DNA from: Ruminococcus sp. UBA6407
Lineage (GTDB): Bacteria > Bacillota > Clostridia > Oscillospirales > Ruminococcaceae
Assembly: GCA_002438605.1 (NCBI GenBank)
Contig: DJPR01000040.1
Coordinates: forward strand, 93,995 to 121,726
Reading direction: 5' to 3'
DNA length: 27,732 nt
Positions within the stretch are counted from its first letter, which is position 1, and each line of letters opens with the position of its first letter. The position numbers were made by a program, and so were the translations under genes. The notes under the pieces were generated by a model, which saw only the letters and a list, made by a program, of their open reading frames with translations, ran no database searches and was not told the origin of the DNA. Below, one piece after another: positions 9,201-15,756 of the stretch.

Positions 9201-9564
9201 AAGCATAAATACAGGCGGATATTTTGAAACAAATGGTACTTTCAAATCAATGGGTTACCATATCAGTGGAAGCACACCTGCACCGATTGTTACAACTTCG
9301 GCAACTGCTGCTTCAACAACTGCGGTAACTACAGTTACAACACTAAATCCGACTATGTATGGTGACGCAAATTGTGACAATTCAGTAGATATTTCTGATG
9401 CAGTTCTTATTAAGTGCTATCTTATCGACAGCAATAAATATTCTATTTCAAAGCAGGGAATAGTAAATGCTGATGTTCAGGGCAACGGAAACGGAATCAA
9501 TGCTCAGGACGCTGTTTCAGTTCAGAAGAAGGTTCTTGGCATTATAAATTCACTGCCTGTATAA
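6241..9564 (+). CDS. Secreted dockerin-bearing double pectate lyase (PL1 + PL9)
   Basis: 1107 aa. Order of parts: signal peptide (about 1-45), small beta-sandwich (about 46-120), PL1 pectate lyase (about 160-420; beta-helix with DDGIALETGNYNIWVHNND, GDGSMDLKNDSKYITIS, YHHNWFDHSDSRHPRIR holding the likely catalytic Arg near 360), Thr-rich linker (about 560-598), PL9 pectate lyase (about 600-1007; ADGFVAKLT contains the Lys used as base in this family, near 777), second Thr-rich linker, type I dockerin (about 1038-1107; GDANCDNSVDISDAVLIK and a second repeat ADVQGNGNGINAQDAV). Both lyases cleave polygalacturonate by Ca-dependent beta-elimination. The dockerin should attach the enzyme to a cohesin scaffold; none is in the window. 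The start at 6241 is preferred over the ATG at 6199 because AAAGGAG stands 9 bases before it. Confidence 0.93.
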   Translation: MKNLKLKKSMASLTAAALMITNAVCMPSSSLNWLLPSSSSNFLMADAVSSVSIVAGKGYENGAYVTWTGGSGSYDVYCDGIKIDSELIRKYQDAYRADIVGLKAGSHTIKVVSSGETDGAVTTVTSSSYNREGFCFAASSVTGGSGIGAYNDDGTLKSDAVVLYVTEDTKSTVKMSVQTADSKYTDCTGISEILKAMQKGYEKRPVAIRIVGKVTASGVTGSGDTNNLLLKASSTSKPIQNITVEGIGEDATCYGFGVRCQRARSVEIRNLGIMLFGDDGIALETGNYNIWVHNNDIFYGTAGSDADQAKGDGSMDLKNDSKYITISYNHFWDSGKMSLCGMKSETGENFITYHHNWFDHSDSRHPRIRTMSVHVYNNYYDGNSKYGVGVTYGGCAFVEANYFRNCPYPMMSSKQGSDALGSGTFSGENGGIIKSYNNYMEGVKSYITYAQDNTNFDAYEVSSASEKVPSSVKAVAGGSVYTNFDTSADMYSYKADAAKDIPAIVTASAGRVNGGDFQFAFNNSVDDSSYAMNTELMSKIKSYSGNTKSVSHDSGSYNPPATTNVPQQTTTAPQTTANVSTTTVKTTTVKTVTTLAPVIGNDVIYCSPNGGGNGTSENSPTDVLSAVNAVKAGGTIYLLGGTYKFSDTILIDESNSGSAGAYKTICAYPGADVVWDFSGQGEADASKRGVVLDGNYWYFKGFEITKAADNGMLLSGDNNRIEMMVFNDNQDTGLQISRYKTSDTLISQWPSNNLILNCTSKNNCDDKTMENADGFVAKLTCGEGNVFDGCMAYNNSDDGWDLFAKSETGSIGVVTIQNCIAFRNGYTEFGEGYGDCDGNGFKLGGSGVGSAHIVKNCLAFENLNCGFTDNNNPELAVIRDCTAVNNSIGNNGKPNFSVYRCKNCDFDNLMSYYNNSSIKIANDKYVGTYNNGVYYNSGYYKVDSDTSVSNGSKIGTKFNGPANSDFISTAVGAMGTDFHKTWRNADGSINTGGYFETNGTFKSMGYHISGSTPAPIVTTSATAASTTAVTTVTTLNPTMYGDANCDNSVDISDAVLIKCYLIDSNKYSISKQGIVNADVQGNGNGINAQDAVSVQKKVLGIINSLPV

Positions 9565-9570
9565 TAAAAT

Positions 9571-9599
9571 TTGAATTCATATCAGTTTAGCTGTATTTT
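9571..9599 (+). promoter_or_regulatory. Likely promoter of the beta-propeller gene
   Basis: TTGAAT, 17 bases, TATTTT, just after the pectate lyase stop. The predicted start of transcription (about 9606) coincides with the base of the hairpin at 9605-9639. Confidence 0.55.
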
Positions 9600-9604
9600 T
9601 AAGC

Positions 9605-9639
9605 AACAAGCACCGCACAAAAATTGTGCGGTGCTTGTT
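9605..9639 (+). repeat. Dispersed palindrome, copy E (perfect hairpin)
   Basis: A perfect 16-bp stem, AACAAGCACCGCACAA with its complement TTGTGCGGTGCTTGTT, and an AAA loop. The arm GCACCGCACAA is the same as one arm of the copy before thrS. It could also act as a terminator for the pectate lyase gene, but no clear T-run follows; the ribosome site of the next gene starts 3 bases later. Confidence 0.8.
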
Positions 9640-9656
9640 CTGAAAGGAGCGATATT

Positions 9657-10712
9657 GTGTTAAAGAAATTATTTACAGCAGTTGTTGCCGTTGGTGCAGC
9701 AATTGCATCAGAAAGCGCTGCCCTTAACAGCAGTTCAGAAGCGAATATCCCTGAGGGGTGGCTGTTATGGCACAGCTATACAAGCTATGAGGCAGGGGAC
9801 AGTTCGCTGTATATTCGTGATTTAAAAGGAAATGTAAGCGAAATTACAGGTGATTTCAGTCATGCTATGAATGGAGATTTCGGATGCAGTCCGAGTGAAA
9901 TAGTTTTCATGGCAATAGATAAGGCGGCTGATGAGTGGGATATATATAATTACAACGCAGTAAGTGGTACGGTTACAAATCTTACTGAAAACAGCGGTTA
10001 CAGGAATGAAGACCCAAAGTATTCACCTGACGGCAGTAAAATTGTATTCAAACGTGGTTATTGGAGTCAGCAGAAGAACGATTTTGTTTATAATATTGCA
10101 GAAATGAATCTGCATACAAATGAGATTAAAATGCTTACAAATGATGACTATGAGGAGGCAATGCCTTACTATTCAGCTGACGGGAATTATGTGTATTATG
10201 CAAAATATACTAACGGAATATCATCAATATGTAAAATAGACACCGTAACAGGATATGAAAGTGAAGTATATGCAGATAATACGGCAACTGCATATTATCC
10301 GATTTGCTTTGGGGATAGTCTTTATTTCACAAGCTGGACGTCACCTGAAAATCATAATGATTGTATAGTAAAATATGACGGCTTGGATTTTGATTTACTG
10401 CCAATAAATTCAAGTGAATATAATTGCTCTGACGCTTGTCCCGTTTCTGATAATTCGCTGATATACAGCTGTACAAAGACTGGAAATTATGATTTGTATT
10501 ATTATGACGGTAAGGTATCTGTGGATTTGAGTGAGATAAATACCGATAAACAGGAGCTTGGAGCAGCTTTTTTATCAAAGGCACAAGTGGTTGATTATAT
10601 TGCTGGTACGCAAAATAAAGTGCTTAACAGACCTTGCAGTGCATTGAAGTATGATGCAAAAGGTGAGGAAAACTGCATGGATTTGTGTCTTTTGCGGAAG
10701 CTTATTAATTAA
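9657..10712 (+). CDS. Secreted TolB-like beta-propeller protein with a half-dockerin-like tail
   Basis: 351 aa, starting at GTG with GAAAGGAGC just before it; a TTG at 9624 lies inside the hairpin and is unlikely. Residues 1-22 form a signal peptide. The body shows repeated propeller strands of the PD40/TolB type, such as NEDPKYSPDGSKIVFKRG, EEAMPYYSADGNYVYYAKY and CPVSDNSLIYSCTKTGNYDLYYYDG. No catalytic motif is recognised, so binding or an unknown activity is possible. The last about 20 residues (YDAKGEENCMDLCLLRKLI) resemble one dockerin repeat, but its Ca-binding loop is shortened. It sits between a pectate lyase and a dockerin peptidase, which suggests a role in plant polysaccharide use. 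Function unknown. Confidence 0.8.
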   Translation: MLKKLFTAVVAVGAAIASESAALNSSSEANIPEGWLLWHSYTSYEAGDSSLYIRDLKGNVSEITGDFSHAMNGDFGCSPSEIVFMAIDKAADEWDIYNYNAVSGTVTNLTENSGYRNEDPKYSPDGSKIVFKRGYWSQQKNDFVYNIAEMNLHTNEIKMLTNDDYEEAMPYYSADGNYVYYAKYTNGISSICKIDTVTGYESEVYADNTATAYYPICFGDSLYFTSWTSPENHNDCIVKYDGLDFDLLPINSSEYNCSDACPVSDNSLIYSCTKTGNYDLYYYDGKVSVDLSEINTDKQELGAAFLSKAQVVDYIAGTQNKVLNRPCSALKYDAKGEENCMDLCLLRKLIN

Positions 10713-10737
10713 GGTAATACAAAATATTATACGATAA

Positions 10738-10775
10738 AAGGCAGCAGCATACAAAAATTTGTATGCTGCTGTCTT
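10738..10775. repeat. Dispersed palindrome, copy D (between convergent genes)
   Basis: An 18-bp stem, AAGGCAGCAGCATACAAA paired with TTTGTATGCTGCTGTCTT (one G:U pair), with an AA loop. It overlaps the stop codon of the C39 gene and lies 25 bases after the beta-propeller gene, so it probably ends transcription from both sides, though T-runs are short. Confidence 0.8.
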
Positions 10776-12264
10776 AGCTGTTATAATAAACAATTCTTGA
10801 GCCAAGCTCTTTGAAATTCTTGCTGAACTTTTCCTGTGAGATTGTACGGCTTGAACCTGTATTCGGATCACTGTATGTAAAATAGCCTGAATCGTGACCA
10901 CTGATAACAACAGCATGTTCACCTGCGGGCCAGCGTATTAATTCATTTGTCTGATAATCATACCATGAATCATTATAGGCTATATCCTTATCAGGATCTG
11001 AGGTGTACCATGCAATTACAGGGTTTCCGCTGTCTATAATTGAAATTATTTCCGATATTGAAGCACCCTTTTTAGTAACAACTCCGCTTCTGAATTGTGC
11101 AGCTGTTTTTGCAATAGGTATATTGAACACACCATAAGAATATGAATTACGAGGATTGCCGACAAATTCCTTTTCGGGATTTGCTCCGTAAATTACCCCG
11201 TTTTTCTCGTACGGCAGAGGACCTTTTGGAAGCTTGTTTACTATTTGCTCCATTGTAACATTGACGTTATAATACTTCAAAAGAATGTATAGTGCGGCAC
11301 TTTCACAGCCTGTAGGATAATCAGGGTGCTGACAGTATTCAGAAACAGCTAAAAATGTTGATTTTTCTTTTTCTTCGGTTTTTGTTGTCAGTCTTTGTCT
11401 GAGGAGTGTAAGGTCAAATACATCAATATATGTATTCAGATCAATATCTGCGGTAATAAATTGAACTTCGGTTAGTTCAGCCTTGTTCATAAGGTACTTT
11501 TGAAAGGTTACAGCATCAGAAATCGTAAGCTTATTATCTGCATCTATATCTCCAAGCAATCTTGAGGACATATCCTTACAAATGTTAAAATCTGAATTTA
11601 TAAGAGTATATGTTCCGGATGAGTCCTCAGCGTAAAGACTAAATGTATATGCACCATAATTGAGTTTGCTTGTATCAATAGCCTTATTCAAATCATTTGT
11701 AACATCATAGGTTTCTTTATTTGGACTTACTTCAATGCTGTAAATTGCCTTGTCGCTGTTTCTGTTATAAACTCCGCCCCATATTTTTTTAATGGTTTTA
11801 TTTGACTTTACTGTTCCCGAAAACTGCCATTTATTGACCTTAGGCAAAAACCATTTGGGGTATGAATCGTTCTCAACTTTTATTTCAGTTTTGGAAGGTA
11901 TATCAGCAATTTTTTTCATATAGTCCATGGACGAGTAACCATTAATGCCATTGTATTCTACATTTGCCCATGTTCCATTTGCTTTGATAACAGTAAATTC
12001 TGCATTTGCAGGAATCGTTCCGAGAACAGTTCCGGAAGTACTTGCTGCGGCTCTGATATTTAAGCAGGTTGTAACATTTTTAGTTGTATATTTGCCTGCA
12101 TAATCGGTACTCCAGCCTGATTCAACAGCATTTGCAGTCAGCATTATGCCTGATTTATCTGCCGAATTACTTTTAACTGACGAAGTTACAGTACTTCCTA
12201 CAGCTGTAACGGCAAGTGCTTGTGCAAGCAGAACAGGTATAACCTTTGATACGATCCTTTTCAT
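10774..12264 (-). CDS. Secreted C39-like cysteine peptidase with internal dockerin
   Basis: 496 aa. Order of parts: signal peptide (about 1-30), SH3b domain (about 50-115, CLNIRAAASTSGTVLGTIP), Ig-like domain (about 130-228), type I dockerin (about 233-292, GDIDADNKLTISDAVTFQKYL and ADIDLNTYIDVFDLTLLRQRL), and a C-terminal peptidase_C39_2-like domain (about 305-480). The likely active site is Cys near 319 in YPTGCESAAL, with an upstream Gln in EYCQHPD, and His near 449 in GEHAVVISG, followed by YSDPNTG. The SH3b domain suggests contact with cell wall, the dockerin contact with a cellulosome. The substrate is unknown. A dockerin placed before the catalytic domain is less usual than at the C-terminus. 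The start at 12264 follows AAAAGGAGAC. Confidence 0.87.
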   Translation of the reverse strand: MKRIVSKVIPVLLAQALAVTAVGSTVTSSVKSNSADKSGIMLTANAVESGWSTDYAGKYTTKNVTTCLNIRAAASTSGTVLGTIPANAEFTVIKANGTWANVEYNGINGYSSMDYMKKIADIPSKTEIKVENDSYPKWFLPKVNKWQFSGTVKSNKTIKKIWGGVYNRNSDKAIYSIEVSPNKETYDVTNDLNKAIDTSKLNYGAYTFSLYAEDSSGTYTLINSDFNICKDMSSRLLGDIDADNKLTISDAVTFQKYLMNKAELTEVQFITADIDLNTYIDVFDLTLLRQRLTTKTEEKEKSTFLAVSEYCQHPDYPTGCESAALYILLKYYNVNVTMEQIVNKLPKGPLPYEKNGVIYGANPEKEFVGNPRNSYSYGVFNIPIAKTAAQFRSGVVTKKGASISEIISIIDSGNPVIAWYTSDPDKDIAYNDSWYDYQTNELIRWPAGEHAVVISGHDSGYFTYSDPNTGSSRTISQEKFSKNFKELGSRIVYYNS

Positions 12265-12297
12265 TTTTTTGTCTCCTTTTTCTTTCTGTGTATAAAT

Positions 12298-12338
12298 TTA
12301 AGGCAATACCATACAGAGTTTGTACAGTGCTGCCTTAA
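12298..12338 (-). repeat. Dispersed palindrome, copy C (5' end of the C39 transcript)
   Basis: TTAAGGCA pairs with TGCCTTAA at the base; the arms continue as ATACCATACA and TGTACAGTGC with mismatches and G:U pairs, loop GAGTT. The -10 box ends at 12342, so the predicted start of transcription (about 12335) falls at the edge of the stem. Confidence 0.75.
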
Positions 12339-12341
12339 TTT

Positions 12342-12370
12342 ATTATAAGTCATCATTTATTATCTGTCAA
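12342..12370 (-). promoter_or_regulatory. Promoter of the C39 peptidase gene
   Basis: Perfect consensus on the minus strand: TTGACA, 17 bases, TATAAT. Confidence 0.88.
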
Positions 12371-12435
12371 TAAATTACAGGATTATTTCTAAATTTATAT
12401 GTATATATGTATTAAGATCGTAAATACTGTTTCAT

Positions 12436-14862
12436 TTATTCTTCGGAAAGCAGTTGATATTTCATTATATAAAGGTCAAAAATGTCCAGAGTGTTGTTGC
12501 CGTCCATATCACCGTTTTTCCAATCAGTTATTTCTCCTGAATTTAGGAGCCATTTCTGCATCATTACAATATCGGCAGCAGAAAAAGAGCCATCTGAATT
12601 AACATCTCCCAAGTTATTTTTAACAATACCTGCAACGTCACATATATCAACAGTTTTTTCAGTTCCGTCAGCAGAAGTGATTTTAACTGAATATAAACCT
12701 GCATTATCAATACTTGCTCCGCTTACAGAAAAGCTTTGGCTGTTTTCATTTGAAATTGGCATATCATTGAAAAACCACTGATATGATAAATTGCTTCCCG
12801 AGCTTCTTGCCGTTAATGTAATATTATCATTTTCATTAAGATATACTGTGCGTTTAGAAGAATAAATATTGAAGTTATCTGTAACAACATATTCTCCTGA
12901 GCTTATATCTCCCACACATTTCCACGAGTCCGCTTCATCCTGTATGAACACTCTTACTTTGGAAAGAATAGTTTTCGGCTCTAATCCCATTAATTCGCCA
13001 AGCGGTATTCTGAATTCAACAACAGAACCGTTATGCTTTTGCAGACAGCCGTATGGAGTTCCGTTATTAAAGTAGATAAAACCATTTCCCTGATAATAAA
13101 GCCAGTAATTTTTATTGTCAGACTGATTGTCGATTGCAAGATTATATACAGGCGATTTTGCATTATGCGTTATTTCTGCCATGACATAAAGATACTTGTC
13201 ATCGTTTGTGATATACAGGCTGTTACCGTCATTTTCGGCGTACCTTATCTCGTCTGAACGTTCAAAAGCATTCCCTGCATATCCGTCTGTACAGGCAATA
13301 TTATTTACAGTGTACATTTCACCGTCAGAATGTGAAACAGGATTTTCAGCATTAATCTGATAAAAAGAACTGTCTGTCAGCTTTTTGCTGTCTGTTGACT
13401 TTGTTACTGTAAAGCTGCCGAGATAATTTGCTCCCAATGCAGGATTCCATGTGTTTTTGTTGGCAAACTTTACAGAACGCACAGCCATTTCAGCTTGTGT
13501 ATTGTTCCCATAGGAGAGCTTGAAATAAACATTCCATTCACCTGTTTCAAGTCCTCCCGGAATTTTCATTTCAAATTTCGGAGAAACAGTTGTACATGAC
13601 AGCCACTCTCTTGCGTCAATATCTGCATTTGTTCGGATATAATTTCCGTCCTTTTCAAGCAGTATTTCTGCCTTTTGTGCAATATGAGGATTTGAAAAAC
13701 CGGTATTTTCAATATCGGCGTCAATAGTAAGTGTATCACCCTGTGGTACGGACTTGCTGAGGTCGCAGTCTCTGAGCACAAAACGGTAGCCGATATGGTC
13801 ACGAATAAATTTAAACACTGTTTCACCGTAATAAGCACTGTTGTCTGCATTTTCAACATCATATTTTTCACTAAAGGTATAATCCTTGTAAAGCTCGTAG
13901 ATGTTGGAATTTATATAGCTTAAATGAGTATAGTACATTTCAGGAACAGCGTTTTCAGGGAGGTATGTATCGTATTGCTTGGCAAATTCAATATTTCCCG
14001 AAAATTCTCCTCCGTAATATGTGTTCAGTGATTGTCGGTTCAGCCATTTCAAATCTCTTTCACGGTCATGATATGTACCCAGGTCTGAATTTGAACCCAT
14101 ATAGCCGTCATTGTAAAGTCCTATACGGGCAGCGTCACTTCCTTTTTCGGAAACATATTCACCTAATTCTGATTCTTCAATTCCTGCCCATGTAACAAAT
14201 GTCATGGGAGTACGCACTGTAATAGGTATTTCTTTCGGTACAGCTTCAAGCATAATGTCAACAAGTCTTGCCTTATCTTCAAATGAGCAGTATTTACCGC
14301 CCCAATGCTCTCCCCATGAGCCGACAAAGCCTGTTTCCACAAAGGCAATGATGTCTTTGTAGTCTTCAAGAAGTCCGTCTTTACGGATTTGCTCAATATG
14401 TTCAGCCATTTTGTCATATGTAGCAGGCTCAGGATTCAGCTTTCCATTTGCGTCATAGCGGAAACGCATTGCAACTGTACAGCCGTTATTTCTGCAGTTA
14501 TCAAGCGTTTTTCTTAGGTTTGCAAAGAAAGTATCATCAAGGTCATAATCCTTACCCTCTGTATAATTTCCGTCATCATCAGTCGTACCGTTTGAACCGC
14601 TTGAAAATCCGCCTATGTCAACAAGCAGTAATGTAAGATTGCCTGTCGGATTAAACACAGGAGTATTGTTCGGTTTGCAGCTCATCCATACTGTGCTTGA
14701 ATATCCTGCACCGGGATTATCAATTGTTTCAGTGGATTCTGTATAGTCAATTCCTGAATCGATAAGCTCAGAAGGACTGTCAGAATATGACGGCATACAT
14801 GAAAAAACAGAACTGACTATAGCCGCAGAAACAATGCCGCTTAATATTTTTTTATACTTCAT
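12436..14862 (-). CDS. Secreted DUF4874/DUF4832 protein with CBM9-like, Ig-like and dockerin modules
   Basis: 808 aa. After a signal peptide (about 1-29) comes a DUF4874-like region (about 35-205, beginning ETIDNPGAGYSSTVWM) with AMRFRYDANG and FVETGFVGSWGEHWGG, the pattern of a TIM-barrel hydrolase-like fold. A DUF4832-like region follows (about 210-440). Then come a beta-sandwich resembling CBM9/DOMON (about 450-640), an Ig-like domain (about 645-735, YQWFFNDMPIS) and a type I dockerin (about 745-805, GDVNSDGSFSAADIVMMQ and GDMDGNNTLDIFDLYIMK). A glycan hydrolase role is inferred, not shown. The start at 14862 follows AAAAGGTGA; an ATG at 14895 would overlap the palindrome. It is transcribed from its own promoter about 100 bases upstream. 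Confidence 0.85.
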   Translation of the reverse strand: MKYKKILSGIVSAAIVSSVFSCMPSYSDSPSELIDSGIDYTESTETIDNPGAGYSSTVWMSCKPNNTPVFNPTGNLTLLLVDIGGFSSGSNGTTDDDGNYTEGKDYDLDDTFFANLRKTLDNCRNNGCTVAMRFRYDANGKLNPEPATYDKMAEHIEQIRKDGLLEDYKDIIAFVETGFVGSWGEHWGGKYCSFEDKARLVDIMLEAVPKEIPITVRTPMTFVTWAGIEESELGEYVSEKGSDAARIGLYNDGYMGSNSDLGTYHDRERDLKWLNRQSLNTYYGGEFSGNIEFAKQYDTYLPENAVPEMYYTHLSYINSNIYELYKDYTFSEKYDVENADNSAYYGETVFKFIRDHIGYRFVLRDCDLSKSVPQGDTLTIDADIENTGFSNPHIAQKAEILLEKDGNYIRTNADIDAREWLSCTTVSPKFEMKIPGGLETGEWNVYFKLSYGNNTQAEMAVRSVKFANKNTWNPALGANYLGSFTVTKSTDSKKLTDSSFYQINAENPVSHSDGEMYTVNNIACTDGYAGNAFERSDEIRYAENDGNSLYITNDDKYLYVMAEITHNAKSPVYNLAIDNQSDNKNYWLYYQGNGFIYFNNGTPYGCLQKHNGSVVEFRIPLGELMGLEPKTILSKVRVFIQDEADSWKCVGDISSGEYVVTDNFNIYSSKRTVYLNENDNITLTARSSGSNLSYQWFFNDMPISNENSQSFSVSGASIDNAGLYSVKITSADGTEKTVDICDVAGIVKNNLGDVNSDGSFSAADIVMMQKWLLNSGEITDWKNGDMDGNNTLDIFDLYIMKYQLLSEE

Positions 14863-14880
14863 AAAATCACCTTTTCTTCG

Positions 14881-14924
14881 GACAGCATCATACAAATTAT
14901 ATCAAAAGCTTGTGTGGGGCTGCC
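14881..14924 (-). repeat. Dispersed palindrome, copy B (leader of the DUF4832 gene)
   Basis: On the minus strand GGCAGCCCCACACAAGC pairs imperfectly with ATTTGTATGATGCTGTC around the shared loop TTTTGATATA. The right arm (TTTGTATGATGCTGTC) is identical to that of the thrS copy. It lies about 30 bases after the predicted start of transcription. Confidence 0.75.
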
Positions 14925-14959
14925 TTTACACAATTGAATGTTTAAATTTAAATCAATTA

Positions 14960-14988
14960 ATTATATCATATTGAGTGCGGAATGTCAA
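14960..14988 (-). promoter_or_regulatory. Promoter of the DUF4832 gene
   Basis: Perfect consensus on the minus strand: TTGACA, 17 bases, TATAAT. It is back to back with the acetyltransferase promoter, only 12 bases between the two -35 boxes. Confidence 0.9.
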
Positions 14989-15000
14989 CGGATAGTATTC

Positions 15001-15029
15001 TTGACTTTTTATAATGCAAATGATATAAT
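15001..15029 (+). promoter_or_regulatory. Promoter of the GNAT acetyltransferase gene
   Basis: TTGACT, 17 bases, TATAAT, with the coding start about 25 bases after the expected start of transcription. Confidence 0.88.
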
Positions 15030-15060
15030 CATCTCAATAAAAGTAAATACGGAGGGTAAA

Positions 15061-15633
15061 ATGAAGCACATAGGTACACAAAATTTTGAAACTGCAAGAC
15101 TTATTTGCAGACCATTTAAACAAGAGGACTGCAATGATATGCTAGAAAACTGGATAGCTGATCCTGACGTTCAGCTTGAATATGGCGAGCCTGTGTATAC
15201 AGATATTTCGCAGGTAAAAGGAATTTTGGCAGATTATATTAAAAATTATCAAAAACCTGATTTTTACAGATGGGCTGTTATTGAAAAATCAAGCTGGAAG
15301 AATATCGGGCAAATTGCTTTTTGCAGGGTTTATTCCGATTGTAGAACGGCTGAAATTGAATACTGTATAGGTCAATCATTCTGGGGCAATGGTTATGCAG
15401 GTGAAGCATTAAACGGACTTATTGATTTTACTTTCAGTAATACGGACTTTCAAAAACTTGAAGCATATCACAGAAATGAAAATGTAAAATCAGGCAGAGT
15501 TTTAGAAAAATCTTTAATGCATATTACCGATACGGTTGAACGCTTTATCAGAGAAGGGCTTTCGCCTTATGGTGAGGTTTGCTACTGTATTGACAGGAGT
15601 ACATATGAATTAAACAACCACAAAAGCAAATAA
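15061..15633 (+). CDS. GNAT-family N-acetyltransferase (RimJ/RimL type)
   Basis: 190 aa. Family members transfer acetyl from acetyl-CoA to an amino group, often a protein N-terminus or small molecule. The N-terminal ETARLICRPFKQEDCNDM is the usual opening of this subgroup, and IEYCIGQSFWGNGYAGEAL matches the acetyl-CoA binding motif (Q/R-x-x-G-x-G/A with the pyrophosphate loop), followed by KLEAYHRNENVKSGRVLEK. The start at 15061 is chosen because ATACGGAGGG precedes it and the promoter at 15001-15029 excludes the upstream ATG at 14938. The acceptor substrate cannot be read from the sequence. It stands alone between a divergent gene and the gltA promoter. Confidence 0.88.
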   Translation: MKHIGTQNFETARLICRPFKQEDCNDMLENWIADPDVQLEYGEPVYTDISQVKGILADYIKNYQKPDFYRWAVIEKSSWKNIGQIAFCRVYSDCRTAEIEYCIGQSFWGNGYAGEALNGLIDFTFSNTDFQKLEAYHRNENVKSGRVLEKSLMHITDTVERFIREGLSPYGEVCYCIDRSTYELNNHKSK

Positions 15634-15659
15634 TTAAAATAAATAATAAATTCTGCCGC

Positions 15660-15688
15660 TTGACAATATTAATCAAGTAGTTTATAAT
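15660..15688 (+). promoter_or_regulatory. Promoter of citrate synthase and aldose epimerase
   Basis: Perfect consensus TTGACA, 17 bases, TATAAT. The leader is about 60 bases. Confidence 0.9.
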
Positions 15689-15756
15689 AAAATAGTAATT
15701 TAAAATGGGGTAATTTATATAAAAGTGTGACTATGGCACATGGAAAGGTGAAATAA

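Noticed and set aside
9624..9656. TTG start for the beta-propeller gene
   Set aside because: It lies in the right arm of the hairpin and has no ribosome site, while GTG at 9657 has GAAAGGAGC and a signal peptide.
14776..14862. Lipoprotein signal in the DUF4832 protein (VFSC)
   Set aside because: Phe before Ser-Cys does not fit the lipobox well, and a dockerin protein is expected to be released; an ordinary signal peptide is the simpler reading.
9640..14880. Dockerin island as recently transferred DNA
   Set aside because: No transposase, integrase, direct repeats or tRNA junction is seen, and base composition looks like that of the flanking genes.
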